A stretch of 64,000 nucleotides of DNA from Bacteriovoracaceae bacterium (lineage in GTDB: Bacteria > Bdellovibrionota > Bacteriovoracia > Bacteriovoracales > Bacteriovoracaceae): NCBI GenBank assembly GCA_013141065.1, contig JABFRR010000005.1, forward strand, positions 62,001 to 126,000. Direction: 5' to 3'. The position numbers and the translations under genes are program-made. Numbering within the stretch: the first letter of the stretch is position 1; each line of letters starts with the position of its first letter. Below the pieces are notes generated by a model that saw only the letters and a list, made by a program, of their open reading frames with translations, had not been told where the DNA came from and made no database searches. Below, in pieces: positions 27,161 through 36,601 of this stretch.

Positions 27161-28459
27161 ATGAAAGATCAAAAGTATAAAAATTCAATTCTTGAGCTTT
27201 CACTTATTTTAAATGAGTTACAAAAACCAATTCAAATTCTCGATTCGATTAAATGGCCTGAAGGTACAGATGAATTTATTATTAAAAATAAATTTAAAGA
27301 AATACCAACAATCGCCTACGACAATCGTCCATTAAAATATGTTCCACAAAAAAAACTCCAAGAGTTTAAAGAATTAAGATTAAAAATTTCTCGAGAATTA
27401 GGTGATCGAGATCCACTAGGAATGATACTTGCTAGAAACTGTGGACAATATGAAGATGTCGTTCGCATGTTAATGTCTCGGGGTAAATCTGATTTTTATG
27501 ATTATTCAAAAAAACTCTATGGTAGTCCAAGTGAAATAATGGCCGATGGTAAATCGACTCTCGCAGATTTGGCCGGAATCATATCAAATTTATTGAACAC
27601 ACTCGATAAAAAAGACTTAGGAAATAATTTTGAGCGTATTTTGACTTCAGAGGATGTCGTTGTAGATTTAAAAAATCGCTTGAGTCACTATTTTTTAGAT
27701 GAAAAAATAAAAGTTAAATTATCAGATGGAATTTTATCAGATGCTTCTGCAGGATCTGATTATATAAAAATCCGAAGCGAGTTAATGTTTGCTAAAAAAG
27801 ATGTCGACATTTTTGAAGTCCATGAAGGTTGGGTTCATTTAGGAACAACTCTCAATGGACAGAGTCAGCCATATGCAAAATGGTTGGCGAAGGGACCACC
27901 GTGCTCGACGGTCACACAGGAGGGGTTGGCGGTGACAATGGAGCTATTTACATTTTCCATGTTCCCTAAAAGGGCCAAGAGATTAAATGATCGCTTAGTC
28001 GCTTGTCATATGGCCGAAGAGGGAGCGGATCTCTTGCAGGTAATTAATTTTTTTAAAAATAAAGGACAAGAAGATCGGCAGGCGATAAAAAACGCAAGTC
28101 GTATTTTTAGAGGAGCTCCATTAACAGGTGGTTCACCTTTTACGAAAGATATTTCTTATTTAAAAGGGTTTGTCATGATTTATAATTTCATGCGAATGTG
28201 CATTAAAGAAGGAAATTCTGATTTGATTCCCTTTTTATTTGCAGGTAAAGTTACCTTGGATGAATTGCCACTTTTAAAAAGATTTCATGACGAAGGTGTT
28301 ATCTCTATGCCTAAGTATTTACCGCCAATGATAAAAGATATGAATGGACTGGGCGTCTGGATGGCCTTTAGTAATTTTCTCAATACGATGAACCTCTCTG
28401 ATATATTAAAAGAGCAAAGTTCTTCTGAAGACAAAAATCCTTTTAAAAAAGCAGCTTAA
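27161..28459 (+). CDS. QEGLA-motif (DUF1704) metallopeptidase-like protein
   Basis: A 432-residue protein of the bacterial QEGLA family, annotated elsewhere as flavohaemoglobin expression-modulating and related in fold to eukaryotic tubulin carboxypeptidases of the MATCAP group. It shows VHEGWVH (His221, Glu222, His226) and the name motif TQEGLA at 253-257 whose Glu is the third zinc ligand. Both match the HExxxH...E arrangement. There is no signal peptide. The family was named for its motif and its bacterial substrate is unknown. It converges with the GST gene with a 6-bp gap. Confidence 0.85.
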   Translation: MKDQKYKNSILELSLILNELQKPIQILDSIKWPEGTDEFIIKNKFKEIPTIAYDNRPLKYVPQKKLQEFKELRLKISRELGDRDPLGMILARNCGQYEDVVRMLMSRGKSDFYDYSKKLYGSPSEIMADGKSTLADLAGIISNLLNTLDKKDLGNNFERILTSEDVVVDLKNRLSHYFLDEKIKVKLSDGILSDASAGSDYIKIRSELMFAKKDVDIFEVHEGWVHLGTTLNGQSQPYAKWLAKGPPCSTVTQEGLAVTMELFTFSMFPKRAKRLNDRLVACHMAEEGADLLQVINFFKNKGQEDRQAIKNASRIFRGAPLTGGSPFTKDISYLKGFVMIYNFMRMCIKEGNSDLIPFLFAGKVTLDELPLLKRFHDEGVISMPKYLPPMIKDMNGLGVWMAFSNFLNTMNLSDILKEQSSSEDKNPFKKAA

Positions 28460-28465
28460 AAAATC

Positions 28466-29056
28466 CTAAAGCGGCGGAGCTTCAGTTTCAATAACCCCCG
28501 GGCATTGACTAAATCGTTGTATAAAATCAACTAATTCCGGATGACTGCTCACCGAATATATATCTCGCAACTGAAGCCAGTAGAGAAGACTGACCATGCT
28601 CATCGTAAGATAGTTCCAGTCTTTTATTGGGTCTTGTTTTAAGGCCCAAGGGATTAGGTGTGTGATTAGAGTAGGAATACGTTCTTGTTGCCTGACTAAA
28701 AAATAATGACTTTTATCTCCGATATCAATTCCTCCTTTTCTGAGAGAGAAAAGATTTACTCCGCTTGCCATTGCTGTATCGATAATCGAAAGGATATTTT
28801 CTTGTTCAATGGATAATTCAGGTAATTTCCATTTTTTACTAATGTAGTTAAACATGACTCGAGAGTCATAAATAGGTGTTTCACCATCTAGAAGCATGGG
28901 AATTTGATTTAGTGGATTAACCGATTTTAGGAACTCGCTATCTTCAACTTCAAGGTAATTAACGGGGCGAAAGATAAGAGATTTATCATTCCATAAAAGT
29001 AAGCGTATTTTCCTAACATATGGAGAAGTAAAAGATCCAATAAGTGTTAAGGCCAT
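28466..29056 (-). CDS. glutathione S-transferase-family protein
   Basis: About 196 residues. The thioredoxin-like N-domain shows SFTSPYVRKIRLLL in place of a classic Tyr/Ser motif and NPLNQIPMLLDGETPIYDSRVMFNYI, which is the glutathione gamma-glutamyl binding region. An all-helical C-domain follows. An AGGA lies 8 bp before the ATG at 29056; an in-frame ATG at 29062 is too close to it. Substrate unknown. It is divergent from rlmC. Confidence 0.85.
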   Translation of the reverse strand: MALTLIGSFTSPYVRKIRLLLWNDKSLIFRPVNYLEVEDSEFLKSVNPLNQIPMLLDGETPIYDSRVMFNYISKKWKLPELSIEQENILSIIDTAMASGVNLFSLRKGGIDIGDKSHYFLVRQQERIPTLITHLIPWALKQDPIKDWNYLTMSMVSLLYWLQLRDIYSVSSHPELVDFIQRFSQCPGVIETEAPPL

Positions 29057-29130
29057 GGTCATTTTCCTTTTTAATTTTGATATGATAAAATACAATTTTT
29101 ATTCACGATAAATCAATCGGAAAAATGTTA

Positions 29131-30267
29131 ATGAAATGCAAATGGTACGAATCTCACCATTGTCAGTCTTGTGCTCTTCTGAATGATACATATCAGGCAA
29201 GTTTGGTAAAAAAAGAAAATGACTTGCGATCACTTTTTAAAGGTCTTGAGCTAAATCTTCAAGAAATTGTGGACTGTGAGCCTGTTGAAGCCTCCCGGGG
29301 AAAAGCGAAATTAGCTGTCAGTGGTAATGAAAATACTATTGAATTTGGTTTTTATGATTCTCAACTCAATTTTAAAACTCTTGAAGAATGTCCATTGCAC
29401 ATGGTGGGAATTAACGAGCTATTAGTAGATCTAAAAACTAGGCTCAAAAAATATAATATTATCCCCTATAATTTGCATACAAAAAAAGGGGAGCTTAAAT
29501 ATCTTATTATTTCAAAGAGTTTAGAAAACCAAGAAATTCTGGTGCGATTTGTTGTGAGATCAAAAGAGTCCCTTGATCGTTTAAAAAAATTAGCACAAGA
29601 ATGGATAATGACTTCTCTAGAGGTCAAAGTTGTCTCACTTAATATCCAGCCAGAGCATAAGGCGATATTGGAAGGCGAGGAAGAAATTATTTTGACACCA
29701 GCGGCAAGTATTAATTGCCAGATGGGAGATGTGCATTTGTCTCTTGGTGCAAGGAGCTTTTTCCAAGTGACTCCCAGTGTTTCTTTAAGACTTTATCAAA
29801 GTGTTAGACAGGTCTTATCAGATAATAATATTCATTCATTTTTAGATCTCTATTGTGGCGTTGGCGCATTTTCATTTTTCGCTGCTCAGACATGTCAAAG
29901 AGTGCTAGGTGTTGAGATCTCCAAAGAAGCAATAGAGGCAGCAAAATTGGCTGTGGCCAAAAATAAGATTCTAAAAAGCATTGAATTTCAAAGCTTAGAT
30001 GTTGATAAATTCCTCCTCACTCAAACAGAGACCTTTGATGCGATCTTAGTTAATCCTCCGAGGAGAGGCTTAAATGAATCTATTATAAGCCGTCTTTTGG
30101 AGCTTCGTCCGAAAATGATAATTTATTCAAGTTGCCAAGCTTTAACATTGTCTCGCGATGTAAAAATGCTCGAGGCGCATTATTCAATAAATAAAACACA
30201 AATTTTTGATATGTTTCCCTTTACTGATCATTACGAAACTTTAATGATTTTAGTCAGGAAAGAATGA
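29131..30267 (+). CDS. rlmC: 23S rRNA m5U747 methyltransferase RlmC
   Basis: Methylates U747 of 23S rRNA with SAM. The iron-sulfur Cys set is at the N-terminus (CKWYESHHCQSC, then ECPLH), as in the RlmC/RlmD/TrmA group. SAM motif is FLDLYCGVGAF, catalytic Cys in IIYSSCQALTLSRD, and the C-terminus FDMFPFTDHYETL closely follows E. coli RlmC. Lack of a TRAM domain separates it from RlmD. The ATG at 29131 gives the conserved MKCKWY start. Confidence 0.9.
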   Translation: MKCKWYESHHCQSCALLNDTYQASLVKKENDLRSLFKGLELNLQEIVDCEPVEASRGKAKLAVSGNENTIEFGFYDSQLNFKTLEECPLHMVGINELLVDLKTRLKKYNIIPYNLHTKKGELKYLIISKSLENQEILVRFVVRSKESLDRLKKLAQEWIMTSLEVKVVSLNIQPEHKAILEGEEEIILTPAASINCQMGDVHLSLGARSFFQVTPSVSLRLYQSVRQVLSDNNIHSFLDLYCGVGAFSFFAAQTCQRVLGVEISKEAIEAAKLAVAKNKILKSIEFQSLDVDKFLLTQTETFDAILVNPPRRGLNESIISRLLELRPKMIIYSSCQALTLSRDVKMLEAHYSINKTQIFDMFPFTDHYETLMILVRKE

Positions 30268-30325
30268 AATAAAGTGTGCTATAAATGCATCCAACATTAG
30301 GACAATATTTTAATTGTGAGAAAAA

Positions 30326-30928
30326 ATGGATAACCTAGCTGACTATAAACTTTCAATAGATCCACTCAAGTCTTTCATCGGCTGGTATGATGCTGCTAGT
30401 ATTTGTGAACAAAATCCCACGGCCATGACACTTTCAACTTATGATGTAAAACTTAATCGCCCCGATGCGAGAACGGTATTGTTCAAAGGAATGGAAGACG
30501 GCAAGCTGATTTTTTACACGAATTACAAAAGTGCTAAAGGACTTGAAATTGAAAAAAATAATGAAGTTTGTTTATTGTTTTATTGGCACGAATCAAAAAG
30601 ACAAGTTCGAATTCACGGACGTGCTCAGAAAATGAGTGAAGAAAAATCGGCACAATATTTTCAGTCTCGAGACCGAGAAAGCCAATTGGCTTCGTGGACG
30701 AGTCAACAAAGTCAGCCGATAGAAAGTAAAGAAAGCTTAGAAAAAAAACTTCAGGAAACAACTTTAAAATTTAAAAATGCTGATATTCCTTTACCTATGA
30801 GTTGGGGGGGGTATTTGATTGATCCTTATGAATTTGAATTTTTTGTTTATGGCGATTATAGATTAAATGATAGATTTTTATTTCAACAAAATAATAAAGA
30901 GTGGGCCATCACTCGTTTGCAACCGTAA
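30326..30928 (+). CDS. pdxH: pyridoxamine 5'-phosphate oxidase
   Basis: FMN-dependent enzyme making pyridoxal 5'-phosphate. It is 200 residues, normal length. Visible are NPTAMTLSTYD near the substrate loop, RTVLFKGMEDGKLIFYTNY, SAKGLEIEKN, and the RDRESQLASWTSQQSQP region, with PxSWGGY and an RLNDRFLF C-terminal active-site stretch. It precedes the HIT-protein gene by 20 bp. Confidence 0.95.
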   Translation: MDNLADYKLSIDPLKSFIGWYDAASICEQNPTAMTLSTYDVKLNRPDARTVLFKGMEDGKLIFYTNYKSAKGLEIEKNNEVCLLFYWHESKRQVRIHGRAQKMSEEKSAQYFQSRDRESQLASWTSQQSQPIESKESLEKKLQETTLKFKNADIPLPMSWGGYLIDPYEFEFFVYGDYRLNDRFLFQQNNKEWAITRLQP

Positions 30929-30948
30929 GGTAATTTAGGAAAAGTAAC

Positions 30949-31359
30949 ATGAGTGTAAAGTTTGCAGTTGATCCCATAATAAACGAAAATTCTGTGTTTA
31001 TAAAAAATCTCACTCTGAGTGTGCTTTACTTAAAAAATGATAAAGAAAACCCATGGTTTATTTTAGTTCCCCGTAAATTGGGTGCGATTGAATTAATAGA
31101 TTTAAGTCATGAAGAACAAGTCATGTTGATGGAAGAAGTAACAATTGTTTCTGAATTTTTAAAGTCTCATTACCGCCCAGACAAAATGAATGTGGGCTCT
31201 CTTGGTAATATTGTTCGTCAACTTCATGTACATATTATCGCTCGTTACACCTCTGATCGAGCCTGGCCTGGCCCGATTTGGGGTGTGCCTACTAAGCAGG
31301 AGTTCGACGAAATCGAAATAGAGAATATTAAATCCAATTTCTTTGAATTCGATGAATAA
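30949..31359 (+). CDS. HIT-family nucleotide hydrolase/transferase
   Basis: A 136-residue histidine-triad protein. QLHVHIIAR gives the HxHxx core; the usual third His is followed by Ile-Ile-Ala. An Arg-rich tail and WPGPIWG, a motif shared by proteobacterial HIT proteins of this branch, follow. Hydrolyses nucleotide phosphoramidates or dinucleotides in relatives. It converges on the HAMP-like protein gene with a 4-bp gap. Confidence 0.85.
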   Translation: MSVKFAVDPIINENSVFIKNLTLSVLYLKNDKENPWFILVPRKLGAIELIDLSHEEQVMLMEEVTIVSEFLKSHYRPDKMNVGSLGNIVRQLHVHIIARYTSDRAWPGPIWGVPTKQEFDEIEIENIKSNFFEFDE

Positions 31360-31363
31360 TTGA

Positions 31364-31927
31364 TTACGCGACTTCTTCGGTTTTTAAATCCTTATTCACA
31401 CTAGCATGATTTTTTCTACGTTCTGCAACACCTACACTGTCGATATATTTATTGATAGAGTCTGGAACTTCTTGGAAAAAGTCATTATCTCGAAAATAAA
31501 TTTTTTGATTAATTTTATTACTATCCAACGCAGCTTCTGTAAAATATTTTTGAAGTCTGTAAAGAGGCCCTGCGATCTTGTGAGAAAAGAATAATCCCCA
31601 AACTCCCGCCATTGTTGAAATGCTTAATGCTACAATCAAGAAAACATTTGTCATGAATTTTTTTTGCTCATGTATCATTAGGAAAAAGGGATGATCCGGT
31701 GGCAAGTTAAGTGCGACTCCTCGTTGCATATAAGACTGAAAAAAGTAGTCATTTGCCAAGTAGATGATTGAAGTTGAAACAATTGAAATAAGTAATAATG
31801 AAATCATGAATTGTATCTGGAAATCATTATTAATTAAAAATTTCTTTTCACGAAGTAAAAGACTTATAAGAGGAATTCTTTTCTTTGTTACTTGCATGGT
31901 CTTTTCTTGATTACTGATTGTTTCCAT
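31364..31927 (-). CDS. membrane protein with HAMP-like segment
   Basis: A 187-residue protein with two membrane helices (near residues 38-60 and 94-114). After the second helix the sequence SHKIAGPLYRLQKYF resembles the start of a HAMP linker. There is no kinase or methyl-accepting domain. It could modulate a partner sensor. It overlaps the upstream 258-residue gene by 17 bp, so the two are co-expressed. Confidence 0.7.
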   Translation of the reverse strand: METISNQEKTMQVTKKRIPLISLLLREKKFLINNDFQIQFMISLLLISIVSTSIIYLANDYFFQSYMQRGVALNLPPDHPFFLMIHEQKKFMTNVFLIVALSISTMAGVWGLFFSHKIAGPLYRLQKYFTEAALDSNKINQKIYFRDNDFFQEVPDSINKYIDSVGVAERRKNHASVNKDLKTEEVA

Positions 31928-32687
31928 AGATCATTTCCTCTTTTTCTGCTTGGTTGTAATTCATTTCTATTAGTTTATCTTCTGCACTTGAATCTGAACT
32001 TACTTCATCAATAAAATCATCTTTTTCTTTTGGTTTAGATTTTTTAAAAGACGCCACGGCCCTGTTGATTTCCCCTTGGGCCTTGAATGCTTGAATTTTC
32101 TGACTAAATGCCTCTTCGCGAATGAGCTCGTTTATATACTCAACTTCTTCATTACTTAGTCCATTAGTTGCAAGAGATTTAATTTGGTTAATTTCATTAA
32201 AAGTGTAATTTTCTTGAATCATCAAATAATAAACAAATCGTGGGTCCCAACGTTCAGTATTTGTGATTTCTTCTTTAAGTTTATTTTTTATTTCAATGAT
32301 TTGATTTTGGATTCTTTTAATGTCTTTAACGGCACTGTTGCGGTCAAGATAACTTTGCTCTAAAAGCCCTAAGAGTTCTTTTAAAGCCTCTTTCGTGTCA
32401 TATTGTGCTCTAGCTGTCTTAATTTCTTTTTTAACATCATCGGTGATTTTAACAGTTTTATCATTGATGACGGCACCGATTTTATCTAGGTCTCTTTTTC
32501 TTCTAGCAGTTAAAAGTGAACCATCTTTTTCAAGAGTTTTATCTAAACTTTTTTCTAGCGATTCAATCGCTTGTTCATTTTGTGTAAGTGCAGTCTGAGA
32601 TGGCACTTGTTTACTATCTTTTAGATAGAAGTAAGCACCCCAGAGAACAAGTAATCCGATCACGGCCATGGTTGAGATATTTCTCAT
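31911..32687 (-). CDS. membrane-anchored coiled-coil protein
   Basis: A 258-residue protein with an N-terminal membrane anchor (residues 4-22) followed by Lys/Glu-rich helical sequence with a long predicted coiled coil. No enzymatic motif. It is first gene of a pair with the HAMP-like protein and may form a periplasmic complex with it. Function unknown. Confidence 0.65.
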   Translation of the reverse strand: MRNISTMAVIGLLVLWGAYFYLKDSKQVPSQTALTQNEQAIESLEKSLDKTLEKDGSLLTARRKRDLDKIGAVINDKTVKITDDVKKEIKTARAQYDTKEALKELLGLLEQSYLDRNSAVKDIKRIQNQIIEIKNKLKEEITNTERWDPRFVYYLMIQENYTFNEINQIKSLATNGLSNEEVEYINELIREEAFSQKIQAFKAQGEINRAVASFKKSKPKEKDDFIDEVSSDSSAEDKLIEMNYNQAEKEEMIYGNNQ

Positions 32688-32997
32688 AATGGTTGTCTTT
32701 GTATTATGGCGATTTTGTTCTAAATCAAACGACGTGCTACCGACAAAATCACAGTGAAGCCATAACCCATTCTAAAGATTTGTATGATTCTATCAATTAA
32801 GATTGTGAAAAGGTGAATTAAGAGTAAATATTTTGAGGGCTTAAGGAGGATTTTAGTGTTTTTTTGATGAGAGCTTAATTTCTTTAAAAGTGACCATAAA
32901 AAAAGGCAGGTTAAATTTGAGAATTAATCATTATTGGTCAAATGCCCAATGCTAATTTGCGTTTGTTGATCGATATTTAAAGTAAAAGGAGATCCCT
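32688..32997. other. 310-bp divergent intergenic region
   Basis: Contains no open reading frame of note and no clear hairpin. It separates the coiled-coil protein gene (leftward) from the cytochrome b561 gene (rightward) and must hold both promoters. An AAAGGAG Shine-Dalgarno lies just before 32998. I see no operator repeat. Confidence 0.6.
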
Positions 32998-33723
32998 ATG
33001 AATAAAACATTAATTTATGACTGGCCGACTAGGATATTTCATTGGCTATTTGCCGGTATGTTTATTGCGGCTTTTTTTATAGCTAAGACTTTTGATGATG
33101 ATTCGGCAGTTTACCCCTATCATATGCTCTTAGGCTTAAGTATGGCATATATCGTTATTCTGCGAATTATGTGGGGATTGATAGGAAGTCGTAATGCGAA
33201 GTTTTCATCTTTAACTCTAAAACCCAAAGATCTAGTCAATTACTTGAAAGGAGTTCTCTATTCTAAAAATCAAATTAATGGAGCTCATAATCCGGCCTCT
33301 AGCTGGATAGCTCTCATTATGATGTTCTTGACCCTTGGTCTTGCTGTCACAGGCTATCTGATGACAATGAGTCTGTATAAAGAGCTTGTAGAAGAGATTC
33401 ATGAGCTTCTTGCCAACGCTTTTATTGTTGCGGCTGTAATGCATGTCAGCGGTATTATCCTACACACATATCGATTTCGTGATGGAATTAGTCTAAGTAT
33501 GATAAATGGGAAAAAGAATATTGATTTACCTAATGAAGCCGAAATTAATCACACCTATCGTTTTGCAGGCGCCATCTTTTTTGTAATGTTTCTGGGATTT
33601 ATTTTATTTTTAAATAATAATTATGACCGTCAAAAGCAAAATTTAACTGTTTTAAATAAATCATTTCAGCTGGGAGAATTAGAAAATAACGAAAAAGGTG
33701 AGAATGAAGCAGAAGACGATTGA
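32998..33723 (+). CDS. cytochrome b561-type membrane protein
   Basis: A 241-residue dihaem cytochrome b561/Ni-hydrogenase b-subunit-like protein. It has membrane segments with candidate haem ligands His15 (IFHWLF), His41 (YPYHML), His in EEIHELL and His in MHVSGIILH. Membrane electron transfer between quinone and a partner is expected. A longer fifth segment near residues 193-210 precedes an acidic tail. No partner gene (hydrogenase, catalase-like) is adjacent. A strong AAAGGAG site precedes the ATG. Confidence 0.88.
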   Translation: MNKTLIYDWPTRIFHWLFAGMFIAAFFIAKTFDDDSAVYPYHMLLGLSMAYIVILRIMWGLIGSRNAKFSSLTLKPKDLVNYLKGVLYSKNQINGAHNPASSWIALIMMFLTLGLAVTGYLMTMSLYKELVEEIHELLANAFIVAAVMHVSGIILHTYRFRDGISLSMINGKKNIDLPNEAEINHTYRFAGAIFFVMFLGFILFLNNNYDRQKQNLTVLNKSFQLGELENNEKGENEAEDD

Positions 33724-33740
33724 TACTTACCCCCAAAAAA

Positions 33741-33763
33741 AAGGCAGGAGTGAATCCTGCCTT
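33741..33763 (-). terminator. rho-independent terminator between convergent genes
   Basis: AAGGCAGGA and TCCTGCCTT form a perfect 9-bp stem around a 5-base loop. On the reverse strand it is followed by a T run, so it ends the leftward coiled-coil protein gene; on the forward strand a T-rich stretch allows bidirectional use after the cytochrome b561 gene. Confidence 0.85.
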
Positions 33764-33776
33764 AGCTTAACTTATT

Positions 33777-34358
33777 TTATTTTTCAACACTTGCGGGCAT
33801 ACGCCCTCCAGTTGGAAGTTTTTCAATACTTTTTGCGAAGTTCTCTCCTCTTAATTTTGAGAAGGCTGCATTGTCTTCAGATTTTCTTAATTCTACGGCG
33901 AGATCAGTATTTATTTTGATGAGATTTCTCATGTCTTCAGAAGGCTTAATTTTTTCAGCTTGTCTTTGAAATTCCATCATTGATTTAGTTTTTGCCACTA
34001 ACTCCTTTTTCAAATAACCAGTTTCTTCAGTAAATCTTTTTTCGAGAAAGTCTTGAGCTTTATCATGGTTAATTGATTTTTCAACTAATCGATCTTTTGA
34101 TTTTTGAAGTTCATCTTCAAGATAAGCAATTTTATCAACATACATTTTTTGTTGCTGATCAATCATTTTAGTAAGTGAGATAATTTTTAAATCTTTTTCA
34201 TTATCCGTCATCATGCCTTCAGCAGGATAAGCATCAAAGCTCACTTCCGTTGTTGGTATTCCACCTTCTGCCCACATCAAATCTTTTGCCATTAAAGATG
34301 TAGCAGAAATAGCAAGAGCAAACGAGACACAATAAATTCTGGTTTTCATTAGTTTCAT
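33777..34358 (-). CDS. exported coiled-coil protein
   Basis: A 193-residue protein with a signal peptide (MKLMKTRIYCVSFALAISATSLMA) followed by an acidic region and about 130 residues of predicted coiled coil (SLTKMIDQQQKMYVDKIAYL onward). No family recognised. The terminator at 33741 ends its transcript. It is separated from the HExxH protein gene by 100 bp. Confidence 0.7.
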   Translation of the reverse strand: MKLMKTRIYCVSFALAISATSLMAKDLMWAEGGIPTTEVSFDAYPAEGMMTDNEKDLKIISLTKMIDQQQKMYVDKIAYLEDELQKSKDRLVEKSINHDKAQDFLEKRFTEETGYLKKELVAKTKSMMEFQRQAEKIKPSEDMRNLIKINTDLAVELRKSEDNAAFSKLRGENFAKSIEKLPTGGRMPASVEK

Positions 34359-34458
34359 CCTTTAGATGTTTAATCACTATCGTACTGATCGGTAGGCCCG
34401 TCAAAATACTTTAGTGAATAGCTCGGCAAGATGAATAAAATGTATTAAATAGTTAAAT

Positions 34459-35385
34459 TTAAAGCGATTCTGGTTGAGCATCCCAGTCAGTGGTAGGATT
34501 GCCTTGTCTATTGGTTTCGATGACTCTGGTTAGGGAGTCAATAGCTATAATTTTAAGCATTTCCTTTTCTCTCTCAGAGCAATCATCACCACAAGATTTG
34601 ATGAGTTCCTTCATCATGACGGCCCCAACTGTATAGGGCCCATTGCGATTTTCATCACATGCATGGACACCAGCATAGTCGTGACTTTCTGGGCAGCGAG
34701 AGTGTGCAAATGCTAAGCTCTTAGCATTTCCATCACTATGGCGGGCTTCATGGAAAAAAGTAGAAAGTCTATTTAAGCTATTTGAAATAGCATTTGGGTT
34801 TTCATTATTAATAGTCAGTTCTTTATGAAAGAGTCCTTCACCTATTTGAATAATCCCGACTCTTGGAGACTCAGCTAAAGCTTTAATAGGTTTTTTTAAA
34901 AATCCTTTTGAAATTTTTAGACCGTAGACCTGACTTTCTTTTTTCCCGGCCATGTATAAACCTGCACCAATGTTTGACATGACAGTCACACCTTCATCTT
35001 CGGCTTCAGTTTCAGCATTAAATTCTAATGCATGAGGGACAATATCTGCATTGGGAAAAGTGACACCTTTTCTTTCTACAAAAACAGTCTTTTTAACTAG
35101 AAGCTTGTAGACACTTAAGGCATTTTCTTCAATGACATAATTGACTCTTGTTTCGAGCCAGTTTTTTGCAGTCACACTATTTAATTTTTCAAGTCCTAAT
35201 ACTTTGAGTGTTTCTTCAGATGTCTCTTCTGTAAATTTTAAATTTGATAAAACTTCCAGATCCCTGTTTATGCCGTCTCTAAGTTTTGGTTTAATCGCCT
35301 TTGAGAGAATGATCTCACTTGCCATAGACACCTGGCCCATGAAGACTAATGAAGAAAGCGCGATAACTGAAATGTTCATTTTCAT
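34459..35385 (-). CDS. exported protein with HExxH zinc-peptidase motif
   Basis: A 308-residue protein with a signal peptide (MKMNISVIALSSLVFMGQVSMA). FFHEARH carries His212, Glu213 and His216, the HExxH zinc motif, followed by HSDGNAKSLAF and four later Cys residues that may form disulfides. The spacing HEARHSDG resembles secreted zinc metallopeptidases of metzincin-like or related families, but the third ligand is not certain. No family named. Confidence 0.65.
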   Translation of the reverse strand: MKMNISVIALSSLVFMGQVSMASEIILSKAIKPKLRDGINRDLEVLSNLKFTEETSEETLKVLGLEKLNSVTAKNWLETRVNYVIEENALSVYKLLVKKTVFVERKGVTFPNADIVPHALEFNAETEAEDEGVTVMSNIGAGLYMAGKKESQVYGLKISKGFLKKPIKALAESPRVGIIQIGEGLFHKELTINNENPNAISNSLNRLSTFFHEARHSDGNAKSLAFAHSRCPESHDYAGVHACDENRNGPYTVGAVMMKELIKSCGDDCSEREKEMLKIIAIDSLTRVIETNRQGNPTTDWDAQPESL

Positions 35386-35509
35386 AGATTTTCCTAATAT
35401 TAAGAGACTTCGCTAACCATACAGTTTTCATAAAAAACCTCAATTAAGACTGAAGTATTGAGTAAAATTTATAGATGTATCTAGCACTAAACAATGTTAA
35501 GATAAGTCT

Positions 35510-35887
35510 ATGAATAGTGAAGAAAATAGAACAATTTTGCTTGTCGATGACGAACCTGGCTTATTAGAGCTCATGAAAGAGGGGCTGGAAGATTTTAATT
35601 TTTTGGTATTTTGTGCCTCAAATGGTTCAGAAGCCCTAGAGATGATGAAAAAGCATTCTGTTGATTGCCTAATAACAGATATCAAAATGCCGGTTATGGG
35701 TGGGATTGAATTAGTGACGAAGCTTAGGGAAAGTCGGCTTACTATTCCAGTGTTTTTTATTACAGCTTACCAAGATCTGCCTAAAGAAGTTCTGGCCAAT
35801 TTGCAGCCGAAGGCAATTATATTTAAGCCTTTTGACATTGAAGAAGCTGCTCTTTTGGTTAAAAATTATTTTTTAAGAAATCCCTAG
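35510..35887 (+). CDS. single-domain response regulator
   Basis: A 125-residue receiver with VDDE acidic pocket, phospho-acceptor Asp57 (ITDIKMP), Thr85 (FITAY) and Lys106 (FKPF). There is no output domain, so it works like CheY or Spo0F through protein contact. No kinase gene is adjacent. Its stop overlaps that of the convergent grxB gene. Confidence 0.9.
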   Translation: MNSEENRTILLVDDEPGLLELMKEGLEDFNFLVFCASNGSEALEMMKKHSVDCLITDIKMPVMGGIELVTKLRESRLTIPVFFITAYQDLPKEVLANLQPKAIIFKPFDIEEAALLVKNYFLRNP

Positions 35888-36522
35888 AAAAAATCAGCAT
35901 GATAATTAAAATGAGTAAGCTCTTTTACTTTCATCAAGTATTGATGAATTTTTGAATTAAATTGAAATTCAGGAACGATGTATGCGCCCCAAAGGTGAGA
36001 GGCAATCATAATGTCTACTATTGTAATTTTGGAGTTCATAAAAAAAGGCTGAAGTTTATTTAATAAATTTTCATCGAGGATTTTTTCTAGCTCATTAATA
36101 TATTCTTTTTGATCTCTGACCAAGTTTTTAAATGGACCTCTTTTGATTTCTTTTTTGCTTTGAAAATAGTGGCGAGATTTTTCATCAAATTCAGGTGTCC
36201 ATATCCAATACGGCATGGCCAGAGAGTGGAGTGGGGAACCGATTAACTCAATTAATTTATCAACTTCAGTTTTATTAGTAAAATAAAAATCCCAAGAGAG
36301 TTGATTCTTATTATCTAGGTCTTTTAAAATATCAAGACTTTCATTTTGAGCAATCCCATCGTTCTTAACAATAATTGGTAGCATTTTTTTTCCAGTGAGT
36401 TTCACTGGTGTATTTTCATCATCGTAAGCGACTACAACTGATTCATATTTATGATTCAAAAACCCAAGTCCCATTCGGACTCGAATACAAAAAGGGCAAT
36501 GGACGTAGTGGTAGAGTTTCAT
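35884..36522 (-). CDS. grxB: glutaredoxin 2-like protein
   Basis: Glutaredoxin of the GrxB group: MKLYHYVHCPFCIRVRMG gives the CPFC redox site, GKKMLPIIVKNDG the cis-Pro loop, and the 217-residue length with an all-helical C-domain matches E. coli Grx2. I moved the start to the ATG at 36522 to match the family; the frame has five codons more. Role is disulfide reduction with glutathione. Confidence 0.9.
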   Translation of the reverse strand: MKLYHYVHCPFCIRVRMGLGFLNHKYESVVVAYDDENTPVKLTGKKMLPIIVKNDGIAQNESLDILKDLDNKNQLSWDFYFTNKTEVDKLIELIGSPLHSLAMPYWIWTPEFDEKSRHYFQSKKEIKRGPFKNLVRDQKEYINELEKILDENLLNKLQPFFMNSKITIVDIMIASHLWGAYIVPEFQFNSKIHQYLMKVKELTHFNYHADFF

Positions 36523-36601
36523 AGTTAAATTTAACATGTTTTCTTAGTGATTGAACAGAGTTTTGGCGTGACAATCTCTAGCAATTTAATCAACATTAGG
36601 T

